The notes beneath the pieces are model-generated. The model did not search any database and was not told where the DNA came from. It was given only the letters and a program-made list of their open reading frames with translations. From an uncultured Oceanisphaera sp. (GTDB taxonomy: Bacteria; Pseudomonadota; Gammaproteobacteria; Enterobacterales; Aeromonadaceae), in the NCBI RefSeq assembly GCF_947495715.1, contig NZ_CANLZU010000017.1:1-64000 (forward strand): a stretch of 64,000 nucleotides of DNA, written 5' to 3'. The position numbers and the translations under genes were made by a program. Positions 20,089-29,781 of this stretch are shown here, piece after piece. The stretch's first letter is position 1. Each line of letters starts with the position of its first letter.

Positions 20089-21072
20089 TCACATTTCTGC
20101 CAACGCTTTTTCAGCCTGGGCCTGCCATTGGCCTGGGAGGGCTGCCGCCTGTTGCAGGCTGGCGATCGCCTGCTGTTGTTGGCCCAGGCCTTGTTGAGTC
20201 AGCCCGAGATTGAGCCAGGCGACCGCCAGTGCGGGGTCCTGTTCGGTGGCCTTCACGAAGGCATCGGCCGCGGCCTGTGGTTCATCGCTGGCATGCAGCG
20301 CATTGCCCAGGGCGAACCAGCCCATGGCGTAGCCGGGCCAGCGTGCGATCAGTGCCTGCCAGGCGGGCAGGGCGGCCTCGGCTCCGGCGGTGGCTTCAAA
20401 GTCGGCGATGCTGTCGGTGGCCTGCTGCGAGGTGATGCTATGTGGCAACTGCCCCGGCGGTAGTGCCACCATGGCCCAGCGGCCACTGCGCGCCCAGGTA
20501 GCATCGAAGCGGCTCATGTCGGTCACCTGGCGCGATTGTTCGCCGCTGTGCAGTATCAGCTGCTCCCGCTCCCGGTCGTAACCGATGACAACCGCGTAAT
20601 GCCACATGGGTAACAGCGGCAGCGACAGATTCTGCAACACCACCACCGGGTGCCCGGCGTTCACTTCCGACAGAAGAGCATCGAAGCTGCCGTCCAATGG
20701 ATAGCTGATGCGCCGGTGACGGCGCACCGTGGCCATCATTTCCGGCTGTACACTGCCTTCGCGTCCGGGCACGAATACCTGGGGAATGAGTTGATCCACA
20801 CTCACCTTTATACCGCTGGCATTAAGCGCCATGGCCAGCGAGGCCGGGCCGCACTGGTAGTCTCGCTGACTGTGAAAGGGCACGCCGCTGACATAGGCCT
20901 TATCCGGCAGTCGGCTTCCGGCGTTCGATGACAGTTGGGGCGTGGCGGCACAGCCGCTAAGCAGCGCCGTCAATATCGCCGTCAACATCAGCATCAATAA
21001 TGGCAAAACGCCCGCCAGGCGGACGTTTTGCAAGCGGCGAGGGAGCGCCTGCGGCTGCGCTAACAAAGACAT
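20089..21072 (-). CDS. C39-family cysteine peptidase-like lipoprotein with TPR repeats (PA2778 family)
   Basis: The 327-residue protein has a long N-terminal hydrophobic segment ending in a lipobox (LLSGC, Cys41). A papain-like C39 domain follows with Cys74 in YQCGPASLA and His158 in WHYAVVIG. TPR-like repeats occupy about residues 225-325. The family is named after Pseudomonas PA2778 and has no firm function. C39 domains usually cleave double-glycine leaders, but here the domain would face the periplasm without an ABC exporter. Its start overlaps the stop of the next gene by one base (TGATG). Confidence 0.82.
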   Translation of the reverse strand: MSLLAQPQALPRRLQNVRLAGVLPLLMLMLTAILTALLSGCAATPQLSSNAGSRLPDKAYVSGVPFHSQRDYQCGPASLAMALNASGIKVSVDQLIPQVFVPGREGSVQPEMMATVRRHRRISYPLDGSFDALLSEVNAGHPVVVLQNLSLPLLPMWHYAVVIGYDREREQLILHSGEQSRQVTDMSRFDATWARSGRWAMVALPPGQLPHSITSQQATDSIADFEATAGAEAALPAWQALIARWPGYAMGWFALGNALHASDEPQAAADAFVKATEQDPALAVAWLNLGLTQQGLGQQQQAIASLQQAAALPGQWQAQAEKALAEM

Positions 21073-21464
21073 CAGCGGGTGAAGGGGAAGACGTGGGTCA
21101 GGCCCAGCAGATCGGTGACCAGCAGTATGATAAAGACGGTGAGCAGGGCGCCGACCACCCCGTTGGCCCCGGCGGGCATGTTATCCAGCTGTTCGGCCAT
21201 CTGCTGCACTTCCCGATCCGACAGGGCGGCGACCCGGGCCTCGACCTCGTTTAGCTCAACACCGTGGTTGACCAGCTGTTCGCGCACGTCTGCACGGGCC
21301 AGCAGGTGACCGATACGCTCGCGTTCGGCGTCGACCTGTACCGCATTCAGCGCGCTCTGGGTCGATACCAGCTGACTTGGCTGGGCCTGAACCGCCAGCG
21401 GCATGGTGCCCATCATCAGAGAGAGGATCAGTAAGGGATTAAGTATCCGGAAGAGTCTTTTCAT
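21072..21464 (-). CDS. PA2779-family small membrane protein
   Basis: The 130-residue protein has a signal peptide or N-terminal helix (residues 1-28), a polar middle part (about 30-95) and one C-terminal membrane helix (GVVGALLTVFIILLVTDLLG). It matches the PA2779 family that regularly accompanies PA2778-type C39 proteins, as it does here with a one-base overlap. A working pair of anchored partner and peptidase-like lipoprotein is plausible. Function is unknown. Confidence 0.8.
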   Translation of the reverse strand: MKRLFRILNPLLILSLMMGTMPLAVQAQPSQLVSTQSALNAVQVDAERERIGHLLARADVREQLVNHGVELNEVEARVAALSDREVQQMAEQLDNMPAGANGVVGALLTVFIILLVTDLLGLTHVFPFTR

Positions 21465-21811
21465 TGTTGTGCTCCTGCAAGTGTGTGGGTAACAATATGG
21501 ATTCGTTCCGGGCGCTAATACACCATATCAGGCGCCGAACCATGTTATCTTCCGCCACAAGTATAGACCGAGTGTTGGCCCTGAATTTCCATTTAAATCA
21601 CGGTAATAGCAAGGGCGTTTCTCTCTTGTCCGGTTGCATTATTGAATGCTTTTCAGCGGATCCCTTGCCCGGCAAGGGTCTGGTTCCCTTTGAGCCGAAT
21701 TCGGATTGCGACAACAACAGACATGAACACGGTTTCAGAAGGGCTCTCGCAACCGACAAGGATTCGAAGGCGTTACGCCTTCGCGAGCAATCGAGGTGGC
21801 AAGGAGGCGTT
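21465..21811 (+). promoter_or_regulatory. Leader region upstream of the cyclotransferase
   Basis: This gap between divergent genes carries two tight hairpins: CCCTTGC / GCAAGGG (21662-21678) and CGAAGGCG / CGCCTTCG with a TTA loop (21765-21783). The second ends 18 bases before the AAGGAGG ribosome site. Neither has a T-run. They may form a regulatory leader. I see no gene. Confidence 0.35.
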
Positions 21812-22597
21812 ATTTTCGGTGATATAAAGTGGGCCCGGGGACTCTTGTTTCTCTGTGGATGCTGGCTGCCTGTTGAGGCGAAAGAGACCGTCGTGGAACG
21901 CTGGGCGCTGAAGGTGGTGGCAACCCTGCCCCATGAGCCCGATGCCTTTACCCAGGGGCTCTTGCTGCATGATGGTTACCTGTATGAAAGTACCGGTCTC
22001 TATGGTCGATCCAGTCTGCGCAAGGTGGATCCGGAAAGCGGCGAGGTGGTGCAACGGCTGGCGCTGGATCCCGGTTATTTCGGCGAAGGGCTGGAGCGGG
22101 TCGGTAACCGCTTGATTCAGCTGACCTGGAAAGAAGGGCTGGCGCTGGTATATGACCTGGATACGCTGACGCTGGTGCAGGCGCATCAATACGGCGGCGA
22201 GGGCTGGGGCTTGTGCTTCGATGGCGAGTCGCTGTGGATGAGTGACGGCAGTGCCACCCTGTACCGACGTGATCCGGTGGATTTTTCACACCAGTTCAGC
22301 GTGACCGTGATGCAGCAAGACTGGCCTCGGGATCGGCTTAACGATCTGGCCTGTGTCGGTGACTACATTTACGCCAACATCTGGAAGGAGCAGCGCATCG
22401 TCAGAATCGACAAGCACAACGGGCGAGTCGATGCCGACATTGACGCCAGCCCCTTGCTGGCCCTGAGCGGCCGCCCGGCGGATCCCGAGGCGGTGCTCAA
22501 CGGCATCGCTCATGATCCCCAGAGTAACGAGTTTTATCTCACCGGCAAGCACTGGCCCCGCATGTTTCGGGTTCGTTTCGTGCCGACGGCGCGATGA
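21812..22597 (+). CDS. Glutaminyl-peptide cyclotransferase (glutamine cyclotransferase)
   Basis: From residue LPHEPDAFTQGLL on, this is a glutamine cyclotransferase, a five-bladed beta-propeller that makes N-terminal pyroglutamate. Motifs YESTGLYGRSSLR, GEGLER and NDLACVGDYIYANIW are clear. The start is unclear: no ATG lies near the conserved part. The best ribosome site, AAGGAGG (21801-21807), points to an ATT at 21812. That would give a 261-residue protein with a signal peptide ending near PVEA. A TTG at 21845 is the alternative. The frame is open to 21464, but the upstream 116 codons look non-coding. Confidence 0.8.
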   Translation: MFGDIKWARGLLFLCGCWLPVEAKETVVERWALKVVATLPHEPDAFTQGLLLHDGYLYESTGLYGRSSLRKVDPESGEVVQRLALDPGYFGEGLERVGNRLIQLTWKEGLALVYDLDTLTLVQAHQYGGEGWGLCFDGESLWMSDGSATLYRRDPVDFSHQFSVTVMQQDWPRDRLNDLACVGDYIYANIWKEQRIVRIDKHNGRVDADIDASPLLALSGRPADPEAVLNGIAHDPQSNEFYLTGKHWPRMFRVRFVPTAR

Positions 22598-22652
22598 ATG
22601 TAGCGCAGAATAAGTGAGCGACTGACTTTTAGGTGCAGGCGTTGTATGCAGC

Positions 22653-22820
22653 CAAAGGGCCCGCTCCGCCGACTCGCTGTGGATACATCCATGTACGCTC
22701 TCTGTTTCATCCCTGAAACAGAAGGTCGGCGGGGCAGATCCCTTTGTCCTCCTTGATGCTTCCGAGTCGCCTGCTGGCGCCGCCGACGGGTAACTCGGAG
22801 TTCAAGATGAGGCAACAGAG
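22653..22820 (+). mobile_element. Intergenic element copy R3 (partial)
   Basis: R3 has the left half of the element only. The long stem CAAAGGGCCCGCTCCGCCGAC / GTCGGCGGGGC..CCCTTTG is present, capped by TACATCCATGTA (22684-22695) and TCTGTTTCA-TCCC-TGAAACAGA (22701-22722). CCGAGT / ACTCGG follows. Terminal repeats and the GAAATGCC hairpin are missing. The copy ends at the stop codon of the PglL-like gene, which suggests truncation. Confidence 0.8.
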
Positions 22821-22826
22821 CCGGGC

Positions 22827-24578
22827 TCAAGGCTCCTCGGGGTGGGTGACCATGGCCGTGTGGTCGGCCTGGCTGCTGCGGCCCTGACTCAGGGTCTGCA
22901 GTGCCTGGCTGATATTATCCTGCTGAAGTGAAGCATCACTCGGATAGTAATAGCGGGCCTGCTGCAGTAACTGCTCCGCTTCCTGCGGTCTATCCAGCCG
23001 GTTCAGGGCCAGCGCCATGTTGTAGTAAATGTTGGCTCTGGGAGTATGGCGTACAAACTGCCGTCCCCAGTCCACATAGGCCTGCAGCTCTTCGGCATTT
23101 TGTTGCGCCGAGCCTACCGCCAACCGCAGCGACATGGCGTTGAATTCCAGCCGGGTCAGCCAGGCCAGGGGATTGCTGGCCGACAGCAACAGCTCGGGCT
23201 CCTTGCCACCGCCGCGTTCATACTGGGTGACCACTCGGGCGGTCTGCAGCCCGGTGAGCATGAAGGGCACCACCAGTGCCGGGATCAGCAGGGCGGCAAA
23301 GCGGGCCAGTAGCCAGAGGCGATAGGGCTGGCTGCGCTGTGCTTCCAGCCGGGTGTCTATCCAGTACAGCAGCACCAGCAGCGTTACCCAGTGGGCCAGG
23401 GAGTGATAGAAGGGGTATTCGGTCTGGCTGTGCAGGGCGATGGGCCAGACCAGGGCGGCCAGCGCCAGCGCCTGCCGCCAGGGCGCTTTGAACAGCAGAC
23501 GCACAAAGGCCAGTGCCACCGAAACGATGGCCAGTACCGGCAGTAGGCCGCCTTCCACCCCCCAGTAGAGCAGTTCGTTATGGGGGTGATCCAGATTGGG
23601 CGGTATCATGGGCAGGTTGGGGATTTGTTCCCGCTGGGCGTGATAGAACTCCATGAACTGACGCTCGAAGTCGCCATAGCCTGCGCCGAACCAGGGGTGC
23701 TCGGCAATCAGTGCCAGGCTTTGCAACCAGATCTGTTTGCGAATACCGGGATCGGTATACACTTCGGCGCCGCGCTGTACGCCTTCCACCAGGGCCATCG
23801 ATATCAGACCGATAGCGATACCCAGCCCGATCAGTCCCAGCCCCCACCGGCAGTATTTCGGGTTTTGTTGCCAGGCCCAGGGCAGCAGCAGCAAGAGGCC
23901 CACTAGGCCGCCGAGCAGGCCGACCCGGGATTGCAGCACCGTCAGCAACAGGGAACCGCTAACCAGCACGGCGCCCAGCCAGAACTGCCTCACGGCCGGC
24001 AGGCGGCGAGTATCGGCCAGCCCCAGGTAACAGGCCAGCATCAAACCGGTGGCCATGAAGCTGGCCATCACATTGGGCTGCTGAAAGATACCGTAGGGGC
24101 GGTTGGTCTCGGTGTTGTAGCCAATCCAGTTGCCGGGCGTCAGCAGATAATATTGCACCAGGCCGAGCAGGGCTTCCAGGCTGACGGCGGCCAGCAGCAG
24201 ATACAGCAGCCGGTAGCGGGCCGTTTCATTGAGGCGGCACTGCAGCAGGGCAAAATAGAACAGCAAACCGCCGGCCAGTCCCGCCAGCCGGGGCAGGGCA
24301 TGATCGGCAAAGCCCCGGTTGGGATAGAGCAGCGGCACCAGCAGCAGTAGCAGCACCAGCCAGCACCAGAGGTGAAAGCGGCTGTAACTGACGCTGCGGT
24401 TGAGGGTCATCTGCCACAGCCCCAGCCCCGTCATCAGCGAGATGAAGATCCAGCCCACCATGTTGAACGGCAGGTAGAAACCGGAGCCGCCGGGGTTGTG
24501 CATGAAGTAATGCATGCCGCCCAGTGCCCAGGCGGCAAAACACCAGAACCAGAGGTAGGGTAATGAAATCCGTGTCAT
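22827..24578 (-). CDS. PglL-type O-oligosaccharyltransferase / O-antigen ligase family
   Basis: The 583-residue membrane protein has about 12 helices, the Wzy_C core with a large periplasmic loop (WFGAGYGDFERQF, HPHNELLYWGVEGG) and a C-terminal TPR-like tail. The HPHNEL motif and tail match PglL/PilO-type ligases that move lipid-linked glycans to pilin or other proteins; WaaL-type O-antigen ligases are the alternative. No pilin or glycan gene is nearby. The ATG at 24578 is preferred over 24590, 12 bases upstream, because GGAA precedes it. It follows uvrA by 18 bp. Its stop codon abuts repeat R3. Confidence 0.82.
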   Translation of the reverse strand: MTRISLPYLWFWCFAAWALGGMHYFMHNPGGSGFYLPFNMVGWIFISLMTGLGLWQMTLNRSVSYSRFHLWCWLVLLLLLVPLLYPNRGFADHALPRLAGLAGGLLFYFALLQCRLNETARYRLLYLLLAAVSLEALLGLVQYYLLTPGNWIGYNTETNRPYGIFQQPNVMASFMATGLMLACYLGLADTRRLPAVRQFWLGAVLVSGSLLLTVLQSRVGLLGGLVGLLLLLPWAWQQNPKYCRWGLGLIGLGIAIGLISMALVEGVQRGAEVYTDPGIRKQIWLQSLALIAEHPWFGAGYGDFERQFMEFYHAQREQIPNLPMIPPNLDHPHNELLYWGVEGGLLPVLAIVSVALAFVRLLFKAPWRQALALAALVWPIALHSQTEYPFYHSLAHWVTLLVLLYWIDTRLEAQRSQPYRLWLLARFAALLIPALVVPFMLTGLQTARVVTQYERGGGKEPELLLSASNPLAWLTRLEFNAMSLRLAVGSAQQNAEELQAYVDWGRQFVRHTPRANIYYNMALALNRLDRPQEAEQLLQQARYYYPSDASLQQDNISQALQTLSQGRSSQADHTAMVTHPEEP

Positions 24579-24596
24579 CCTTGCTTCCATGCAGAT

Positions 24597-27425
24597 TTAG
24601 CGCCCTTTCAGCATAGGCCGTAAAAAGCGAGCTGTGTGCGACTCTTTGTGTTCCGCCACCTGTTCGGGAGTGCCGGTAACCAGGATCTGGCCACCGCCGC
24701 TGCCGCCTTCCGGCCCCATGTCGACGATCCAGTCGGCGGTTTTAACCACGTCCAGGTTGTGCTCGATGATCACCACCGTATTGCCGTGATCACGCAGCCG
24801 GTGCAGCACCGTCAGCAACAGCTGAATATCGTGAAAATGCAGGCCTGTGGTGGGCTCGTCCAGAATATAGAGGGTCTGACCGGTGTCGCGCTTGGACAGC
24901 TCCTTGGCCAGCTTGACCCGCTGGGCCTCGCCGCCGGACAGGGTGGTGGCCGACTGACCCAGCCGAATGTAGGACAGGCCCACATCCATCAGGGTTTGCA
25001 GCTTGCGGGAAATGGCCGGCACCGGGGCGAAGAAGTCACTGGCTTCCTCTACCGTCATGTCCAGCACCTCGTGGATGCTCAGCCCCTTGTATTTAATCTC
25101 CAGGGTTTCCCGGTTGTAGCGTTTGCTCTTGCACACATCGCAGGGCACATAGACGTCGGGCAGAAAGTGCATCTCCACCTTGATCAGGCCATCGCCCTGG
25201 CAGGCCTCACAGCGGCCGCCCTTGACGTTGAACGAGAAGCGACCCGGCTTGTAACCCCGGGAGCGGGCTTCATGGGTAGCGGCAAACAGCTCGCGAATCG
25301 GGGTGAAAATACCGGTATAGGTAGCCGGGTTGGAACGGGGCGTGCGGCCGATGGGGCTCTGATCGATATCCACCACCTTGTCCAGCTTGTCCATGCCCTC
25401 GATGCGGTCGTAGGGGGCGGGCTGGCTGACGGTGGCCTTGTTCAGCTCCCGGTGGGCGATGGGAAACAGAGTGTTGTTAACCAGCGTCGACTTGCCCGAG
25501 CCGGACACGCCGGTGATACAGGTCATCAGCCCCAACGGCAACTTCAGTTCGACGTTCTGCAGGTTGTTGCCACGGGCGCCGCTCAGCGTTAGCCAGTGTT
25601 CACCGACCGGAGTGCGCTGGTCGGGAATGGCAATACTCTCCCGGCCCGACAGGTAGGCACCGGTGAGCGAGTCCGGGTTGGCCATCACCTCGGCCGGGGT
25701 GCCCTGGGCCACGATGTCGCCGCCGTGCACGCCGGCGCCGGGGCCTATGTCCAGTACATGGTCGGCGGCGCGAATGGCGTCTTCGTCGTGCTCTACCACG
25801 ATCACGGTGTTGCCCAGATCCCGCAGGTGGGTCAGGGTCGACAGCAGTCGCTCGTTATCGCGTTGGTGCAGGCCGATGCTGGGCTCATCCAGTACATACA
25901 TGACCCCCACCAGGCCGGCGCCAATCTGGCTGGCCAGCCGAATACGCTGGGCCTCGCCGCCGGACAGGGTGTCGGCGCTGCGCGACAGGGTCAGGTAGTT
26001 GAGGCCGACGTTGACCAGAAAGCCCAGCCGGGCCACGATTTCCTTGAAGATCTTGTCGGCAATTTGCGCCTTCTGTCCGGTCAGCTCCATGCCGGTGAAG
26101 AAGGCGTGGGCCTCGCCGATGGCCATGTCGGCGACCTGGGGCAGGGTATGGCCGGCCACAAACACATTGCGCGGGCCTTCTTTCAGGCGGGTGCCGCTGC
26201 AACCGGGACAGGCACGGTGGCTCTGATACTTGGCCAGTTCTTCGCGCACCGAATTGGACTCGGTTTCCCGGTAGCGGCGCTCCATGTTGTGCAATATGCC
26301 TTCAAACGGATGCTTGCGCACCAGCACATCGCCGCGGTCGTTCATGTACTTGAATTCGATGCTGGTGCGGCCCGAGCCGTACAGTACCGCCTGCTGTATC
26401 GACTGCGGCAGCTCCTGATAGGGCACCTCGAGGTCGAAGTCGTAGTGTTCGGCCAGGGACTTGAGCATCTGATAGTAGTAATAGCTGCGTTTGTCCCAGC
26501 CACGAATGGCGCCGCCGGACAGGCTCAGCTCCGGATTGCTGATCACCTTGTCGGGATCGACGATCTGCTGCACGCCCAGGCCGTCGCAGCTGTCGCAGGC
26601 ACCGGCCGGGTTGTTGAACGAGAAGATGCGCGGCTCCAGTTCGGCAATGGAATAGCCACACTCGGGGCAGGCGAAGTTGGCGGAAAACACCAGGCCGGGA
26701 TCATCGGCGTCGTCCATCGACACCACGGAGGCGATGCCGCCGGACAGCTCCAGCGCCGTCTCGAACGATTCCGCCAGCCGCAGCTGCAGATCCTCGCGTA
26801 CCTTGAAACGATCCACCACCACTTCGATGCTGTGTTTCTTCTGCAGTTCCAGGGTGGGCGGATCCGACAGATCGCAAACCTCGCCGTCGATCCGGGCACG
26901 AATAAAGCCCTGGGCGGACAGGTTGTCGAGCAGCTTGCTGTGCTCGCCCTTGCGGTTGCGGATCACAGGCGCCAGCAGCATCAGCCGTGCCCCCTCCGGT
27001 TGCTCCATGACCTTGTCCACCATCTGGCTGATGGTCTGGGCCGCCAGCGGCAGCGAATGGGTCGGGCAGCGGGGCTCGCCGACGCGGGCAAACAGCAACC
27101 GCAGATAGTCGTAGATTTCGGTAATGGTGCCGACGGTGGATCGCGGATTGTGGGAGGTCGACTTCTGCTCGATGGAGATGGCCGGTGACAACCCTTCAAT
27201 ATGGTCCACATCCGGTTTTTCCATCAGCGAGAGAAACTGGCGGGCGTAGGCGGAAAGCGACTCCACGTAGCGGCGCTGGCCCTCGGCGTAGAGAGTATCG
27301 AAGGCGAGGGACGATTTACCCGAGCCGGACAGACCGGTGATCACGATAAGTTTGTCCCGGGGCAGGTCCAGGCTGATGTTTTTCAGGTTGTGGGTTCTGG
27401 CCCCGCGAACTTCGATTTTATCCAT
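24597..27425 (-). CDS. uvrA: UvrABC excinuclease subunit A
   Basis: The 942-residue DNA damage sensor is nearly identical in plan to E. coli UvrA (940 residues). It has two ABC ATPase halves (Walker [10 protein letters not shown] near residue 31 and [10 protein letters not shown]), two LSGGEAQR signatures, and zinc modules CPECGYS..CDSCDG and [12 protein letters not shown]. It scans DNA with UvrB in nucleotide excision repair. The start at 27425 ([14 protein letters not shown]) follows the family; a longer frame to 27584 runs into the divergent gene. A degenerate LexA box lies upstream, so SOS induction is likely. Confidence 0.97.
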   Translation of the reverse strand: MDKIEVRGARTHNLKNISLDLPRDKLIVITGLSGSGKSSLAFDTLYAEGQRRYVESLSAYARQFLSLMEKPDVDHIEGLSPAISIEQKSTSHNPRSTVGTITEIYDYLRLLFARVGEPRCPTHSLPLAAQTISQMVDKVMEQPEGARLMLLAPVIRNRKGEHSKLLDNLSAQGFIRARIDGEVCDLSDPPTLELQKKHSIEVVVDRFKVREDLQLRLAESFETALELSGGIASVVSMDDADDPGLVFSANFACPECGYSIAELEPRIFSFNNPAGACDSCDGLGVQQIVDPDKVISNPELSLSGGAIRGWDKRSYYYYQMLKSLAEHYDFDLEVPYQELPQSIQQAVLYGSGRTSIEFKYMNDRGDVLVRKHPFEGILHNMERRYRETESNSVREELAKYQSHRACPGCSGTRLKEGPRNVFVAGHTLPQVADMAIGEAHAFFTGMELTGQKAQIADKIFKEIVARLGFLVNVGLNYLTLSRSADTLSGGEAQRIRLASQIGAGLVGVMYVLDEPSIGLHQRDNERLLSTLTHLRDLGNTVIVVEHDEDAIRAADHVLDIGPGAGVHGGDIVAQGTPAEVMANPDSLTGAYLSGRESIAIPDQRTPVGEHWLTLSGARGNNLQNVELKLPLGLMTCITGVSGSGKSTLVNNTLFPIAHRELNKATVSQPAPYDRIEGMDKLDKVVDIDQSPIGRTPRSNPATYTGIFTPIRELFAATHEARSRGYKPGRFSFNVKGGRCEACQGDGLIKVEMHFLPDVYVPCDVCKSKRYNRETLEIKYKGLSIHEVLDMTVEEASDFFAPVPAISRKLQTLMDVGLSYIRLGQSATTLSGGEAQRVKLAKELSKRDTGQTLYILDEPTTGLHFHDIQLLLTVLHRLRDHGNTVVIIEHNLDVVKTADWIVDMGPEGGSGGGQILVTGTPEQVAEHKESHTARFLRPMLKGR

Positions 27426-27468
27426 CTGCAGCATTACCTTGGTGTAAATTCGACCGGCTAGTATGGCA

Positions 27469-27484
27469 CTGGATGAATAGCCAG
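27469..27484. promoter_or_regulatory. Degenerate LexA (SOS) box upstream of uvrA
   Basis: On the minus strand the site reads CTGGCTATTCATCCAG. It agrees with the E. coli uvrA SOS box CTGTATATTCATTCAG at 13 of 16 positions and keeps the CTG..CAG ends. It lies 44 bp upstream of the uvrA start and 85 bp upstream of the divergent yajR. Two changes from T/A to G/C in the outer half-sites may weaken binding. Confidence 0.55.
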
Positions 27485-27569
27485 CCAAGGGACAATAAGG
27501 ATTAATCCGCCAGTGTCCCCGTGCTAAACTAGGTCTCTTTTTGATCCTGTTAACGACGGAAGAATATCC

Positions 27570-28943
27570 ATGAGCGACGAGCAAGGCTTCAGCCCCCGCG
27601 AACGGCGGGCCTCGTTTACCCTGGCGGGCATTTTCGGCATGCGGATGCTCGGTTTGTTTATGATCATGCCGGTATTTGCCTTGTATGGTAAGGACCTGAT
27701 TGGCTTTTCGCCCTTGTGGGTCGGCATCGTCATCGGTATCTATGGCCTGACCCAGGCGGTGTTGCAGATTCCCGCCGGCTGGCTGTCGGACCGCATCGGC
27801 CGCAAGCCGGTGATCTATGCCGGTTTGGCGCTGTTTGCCCTGGGTTCTGCAGTCGCGGCCTTGTCCGACTCGGTGTACGGCGTGGCCGTCGGCCGGGTAT
27901 TGCAGGGCTCCGGTGCCATTGCCGGGGCCATTCTGGCGCTGGCCGCCGATATCACCCGGGAAGAAAACCGCACCAGGGCCATGGCCATCATCGGGGTCTG
28001 TATCGGCATTTCCTTCGCCATCGCCATGGTGCTGGGGCCGGTACTGGCGTCATTTTTCGGTTTGTCGGGCGTATTCTGGACCACGGCACTGCTGGCGCTG
28101 GTGGGTATTCTGATGGTGCGCTTTCTGCTGCCGGAGTCGGCCCATCGCGGCCAGATCCGTGATGTGACCGCCGCGCCCGAGCTGTTCGGCCGCTTGCTGA
28201 AAGATCGACAATTGCTGCGGCTGGACTTCGGCATCATGCTGTTGCACCTGACCCTGACCGCGGTGTTCGTGGCCTTTCCGCTGACCCTGCTCGACGCCGG
28301 CTTGGCGGCAGAGCATCACTGGTGGCTGTATCTGCCCGCCTTGCTGTTGTCTTTCTTGCTGATAGTGCCTTTTCTGATCCTCGGCGCGCGGCGCAACATG
28401 AACAAGCAGCTGTTTCAGGCCTCCATTCTGGTGATGATGGTCGCCCTGTTGCTGATGGCGGTGGGCAAGGGCCAGATCTGGCTGTTGGCGCTGGCGATGG
28501 TGCTGTATTTTACCGCCTTCAATTTCATGGAAGCCTCGTTACCGGCGTTTTTGTCGATGCTGGCCCCGGCGGGCGCCAAGGGCACCGCCATGGGCATTTA
28601 TTCCACCAGCCAGTTCTTTGGTGCCTTTCTCGGCGGTGTGCTGGGTGGTCTGTTGTTTCAACAACTTGGCGGCAGCGGCGTGTTTGTGCTGGTGGCGGCC
28701 TGCATGGCGGTGTGGTTCTGGCTGGCGGCGGGCATGACCAATGTCAGCAAGGTTCGGTCTCATATCCTGTCCATCGGTGTTAATATAGAAAGTCATGATC
28801 GGCGCGAGCAGCTGTTGCAGCGGCTGATGGCCCTGCCCGGCGTGCATGAAGCCTTGATTATCCCCGAAGAGGGGTCCGCCTACCTGAAGGTAGACGGCAA
28901 TATTTTTGAACTGGATCAGGCCCGGCGCCTGATCAACCTGTGA
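27570..28943 (+). CDS. yajR: MFS transporter with C-terminal YAM domain (YajR-like)
   Basis: The 457-residue protein has 12 membrane helices with the MFS motif [13 protein letters not shown] between helices 2 and 3. A soluble C-terminal ferredoxin-like domain (about 395-457: [23 protein letters not shown]) follows. This layout is that of E. coli YajR, a putative proton-driven exporter with unknown substrate. It is divergent from uvrA and 14 bp upstream of ssb, so ssb may be co-transcribed. Confidence 0.87.
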   Translation: MSDEQGFSPRERRASFTLAGIFGMRMLGLFMIMPVFALYGKDLIGFSPLWVGIVIGIYGLTQAVLQIPAGWLSDRIGRKPVIYAGLALFALGSAVAALSDSVYGVAVGRVLQGSGAIAGAILALAADITREENRTRAMAIIGVCIGISFAIAMVLGPVLASFFGLSGVFWTTALLALVGILMVRFLLPESAHRGQIRDVTAAPELFGRLLKDRQLLRLDFGIMLLHLTLTAVFVAFPLTLLDAGLAAEHHWWLYLPALLLSFLLIVPFLILGARRNMNKQLFQASILVMMVALLLMAVGKGQIWLLALAMVLYFTAFNFMEASLPAFLSMLAPAGAKGTAMGIYSTSQFFGAFLGGVLGGLLFQQLGGSGVFVLVAACMAVWFWLAAGMTNVSKVRSHILSIGVNIESHDRREQLLQRLMALPGVHEALIIPEEGSAYLKVDGNIFELDQARRLINL

Positions 28944-28957
28944 GTACGGAGCGAGTT

Positions 28958-29569
28958 ATGGCCAATAGAGGCATCAATAAAGTTATTCTGATCGGCCACC
29001 TGGGCCAGGACCCGGAAGTGCGTTACATGCCCAACGGTAACGCCGTGGCCAATATTACCCTGGCCACCAGCGAAACCTGGCGCGACAAGCAGACCGGCGA
29101 GCAGAAAGAGCGTACCGAATGGCACCGGGTGGTGTTCTTCGGCAAGCTGGCCGAAATTGCCGGTGAATATCTGCGCAAAGGCTCCCAGGTCTATGTGGAA
29201 GGTCGTTTGCAGACGCGCAAGTGGCAGGGGCAGGACGGTCAGGATCGCTACACCACCGAAATCGTGGTCGATATCGGCGGTACCATGCAGATGCTGGGCG
29301 GACGTCCTCAGGGCGGTGGTCAGCAAGGTGGCGGCCAGGGCGGCTGGGGTCAGCAACAAGGTGGCCAGCAGCAAGGCGGTCAAACCCAGGGTGGTCAGGG
29401 TAACTGGGGTCAGCAGCAGGGCGGCCAGCAGCAGGCGGCGCCGCAGGGGCAACCCCAGTACGGCCAGCAAAACAAGCCGGCGGCCAGCAAGCCTCAGAGC
29501 CAGCCGCAGAATCAGGCACCGGTTTACAACGAACCGCCGATGGACTTCGATGACGATATCCCGTTCTAA
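28958..29569 (+). CDS. ssb: Single-stranded DNA-binding protein
   Basis: The 203-residue protein has the OB-fold DNA-binding domain (residues 1-112: [20 protein letters not shown]). A long Gln/Gly-rich linker (about 118-185, with repeated GGQQ units) leads to the acidic partner-binding tip DFDDDIPF. It coats single-stranded DNA in replication and repair. The ATG at 28958 opens the conserved MANRG; an upstream ATG at 28940 adds six unconserved codons. The linker is longer than in E. coli SSB (178 residues in all). A terminator follows. Confidence 0.96.
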   Translation: MANRGINKVILIGHLGQDPEVRYMPNGNAVANITLATSETWRDKQTGEQKERTEWHRVVFFGKLAEIAGEYLRKGSQVYVEGRLQTRKWQGQDGQDRYTTEIVVDIGGTMQMLGGRPQGGGQQGGGQGGWGQQQGGQQQGGQTQGGQGNWGQQQGGQQQAAPQGQPQYGQQNKPAASKPQSQPQNQAPVYNEPPMDFDDDIPF

Positions 29570-29595
29570 GGGGTAATTCGTCAAGAATGCCAGAT

Positions 29596-29621
29596 AAGCC
29601 CCTGTAATCAGGGGCTTTTTA
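29596..29621 (+). terminator. Rho-independent terminator after ssb
   Basis: The stem AAGCCCCTG / CAGGGGCTT with loop TAAT is followed by a T-run, 27 bp after the ssb stop. Confidence 0.88.
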
Positions 29622-29781
29622 TTAGCAGTTGTTCTGGCGATAATGGCCGAAAAGCCTTATCTTTCAGATTGGGCTACGAGAATGACTCGCATTTTCTGTC
29701 TCGAGCTGGACGACAGGCTCACGATAACGGAACACCAGGGAAGGAACGCCGGAATCAGCCGGAGTCAGTCAGGGAACCTTA

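Noticed and set aside
22653..22820. Terminator for the PglL-like gene
   Set aside because: The hairpins here belong to element R3, lack a T-run and are better explained by homology to R1 and R2.
25596..27188. 530-codon open frame opposite uvrA
   Set aside because: Antisense shadow of uvrA, low-complexity composition and no known family.
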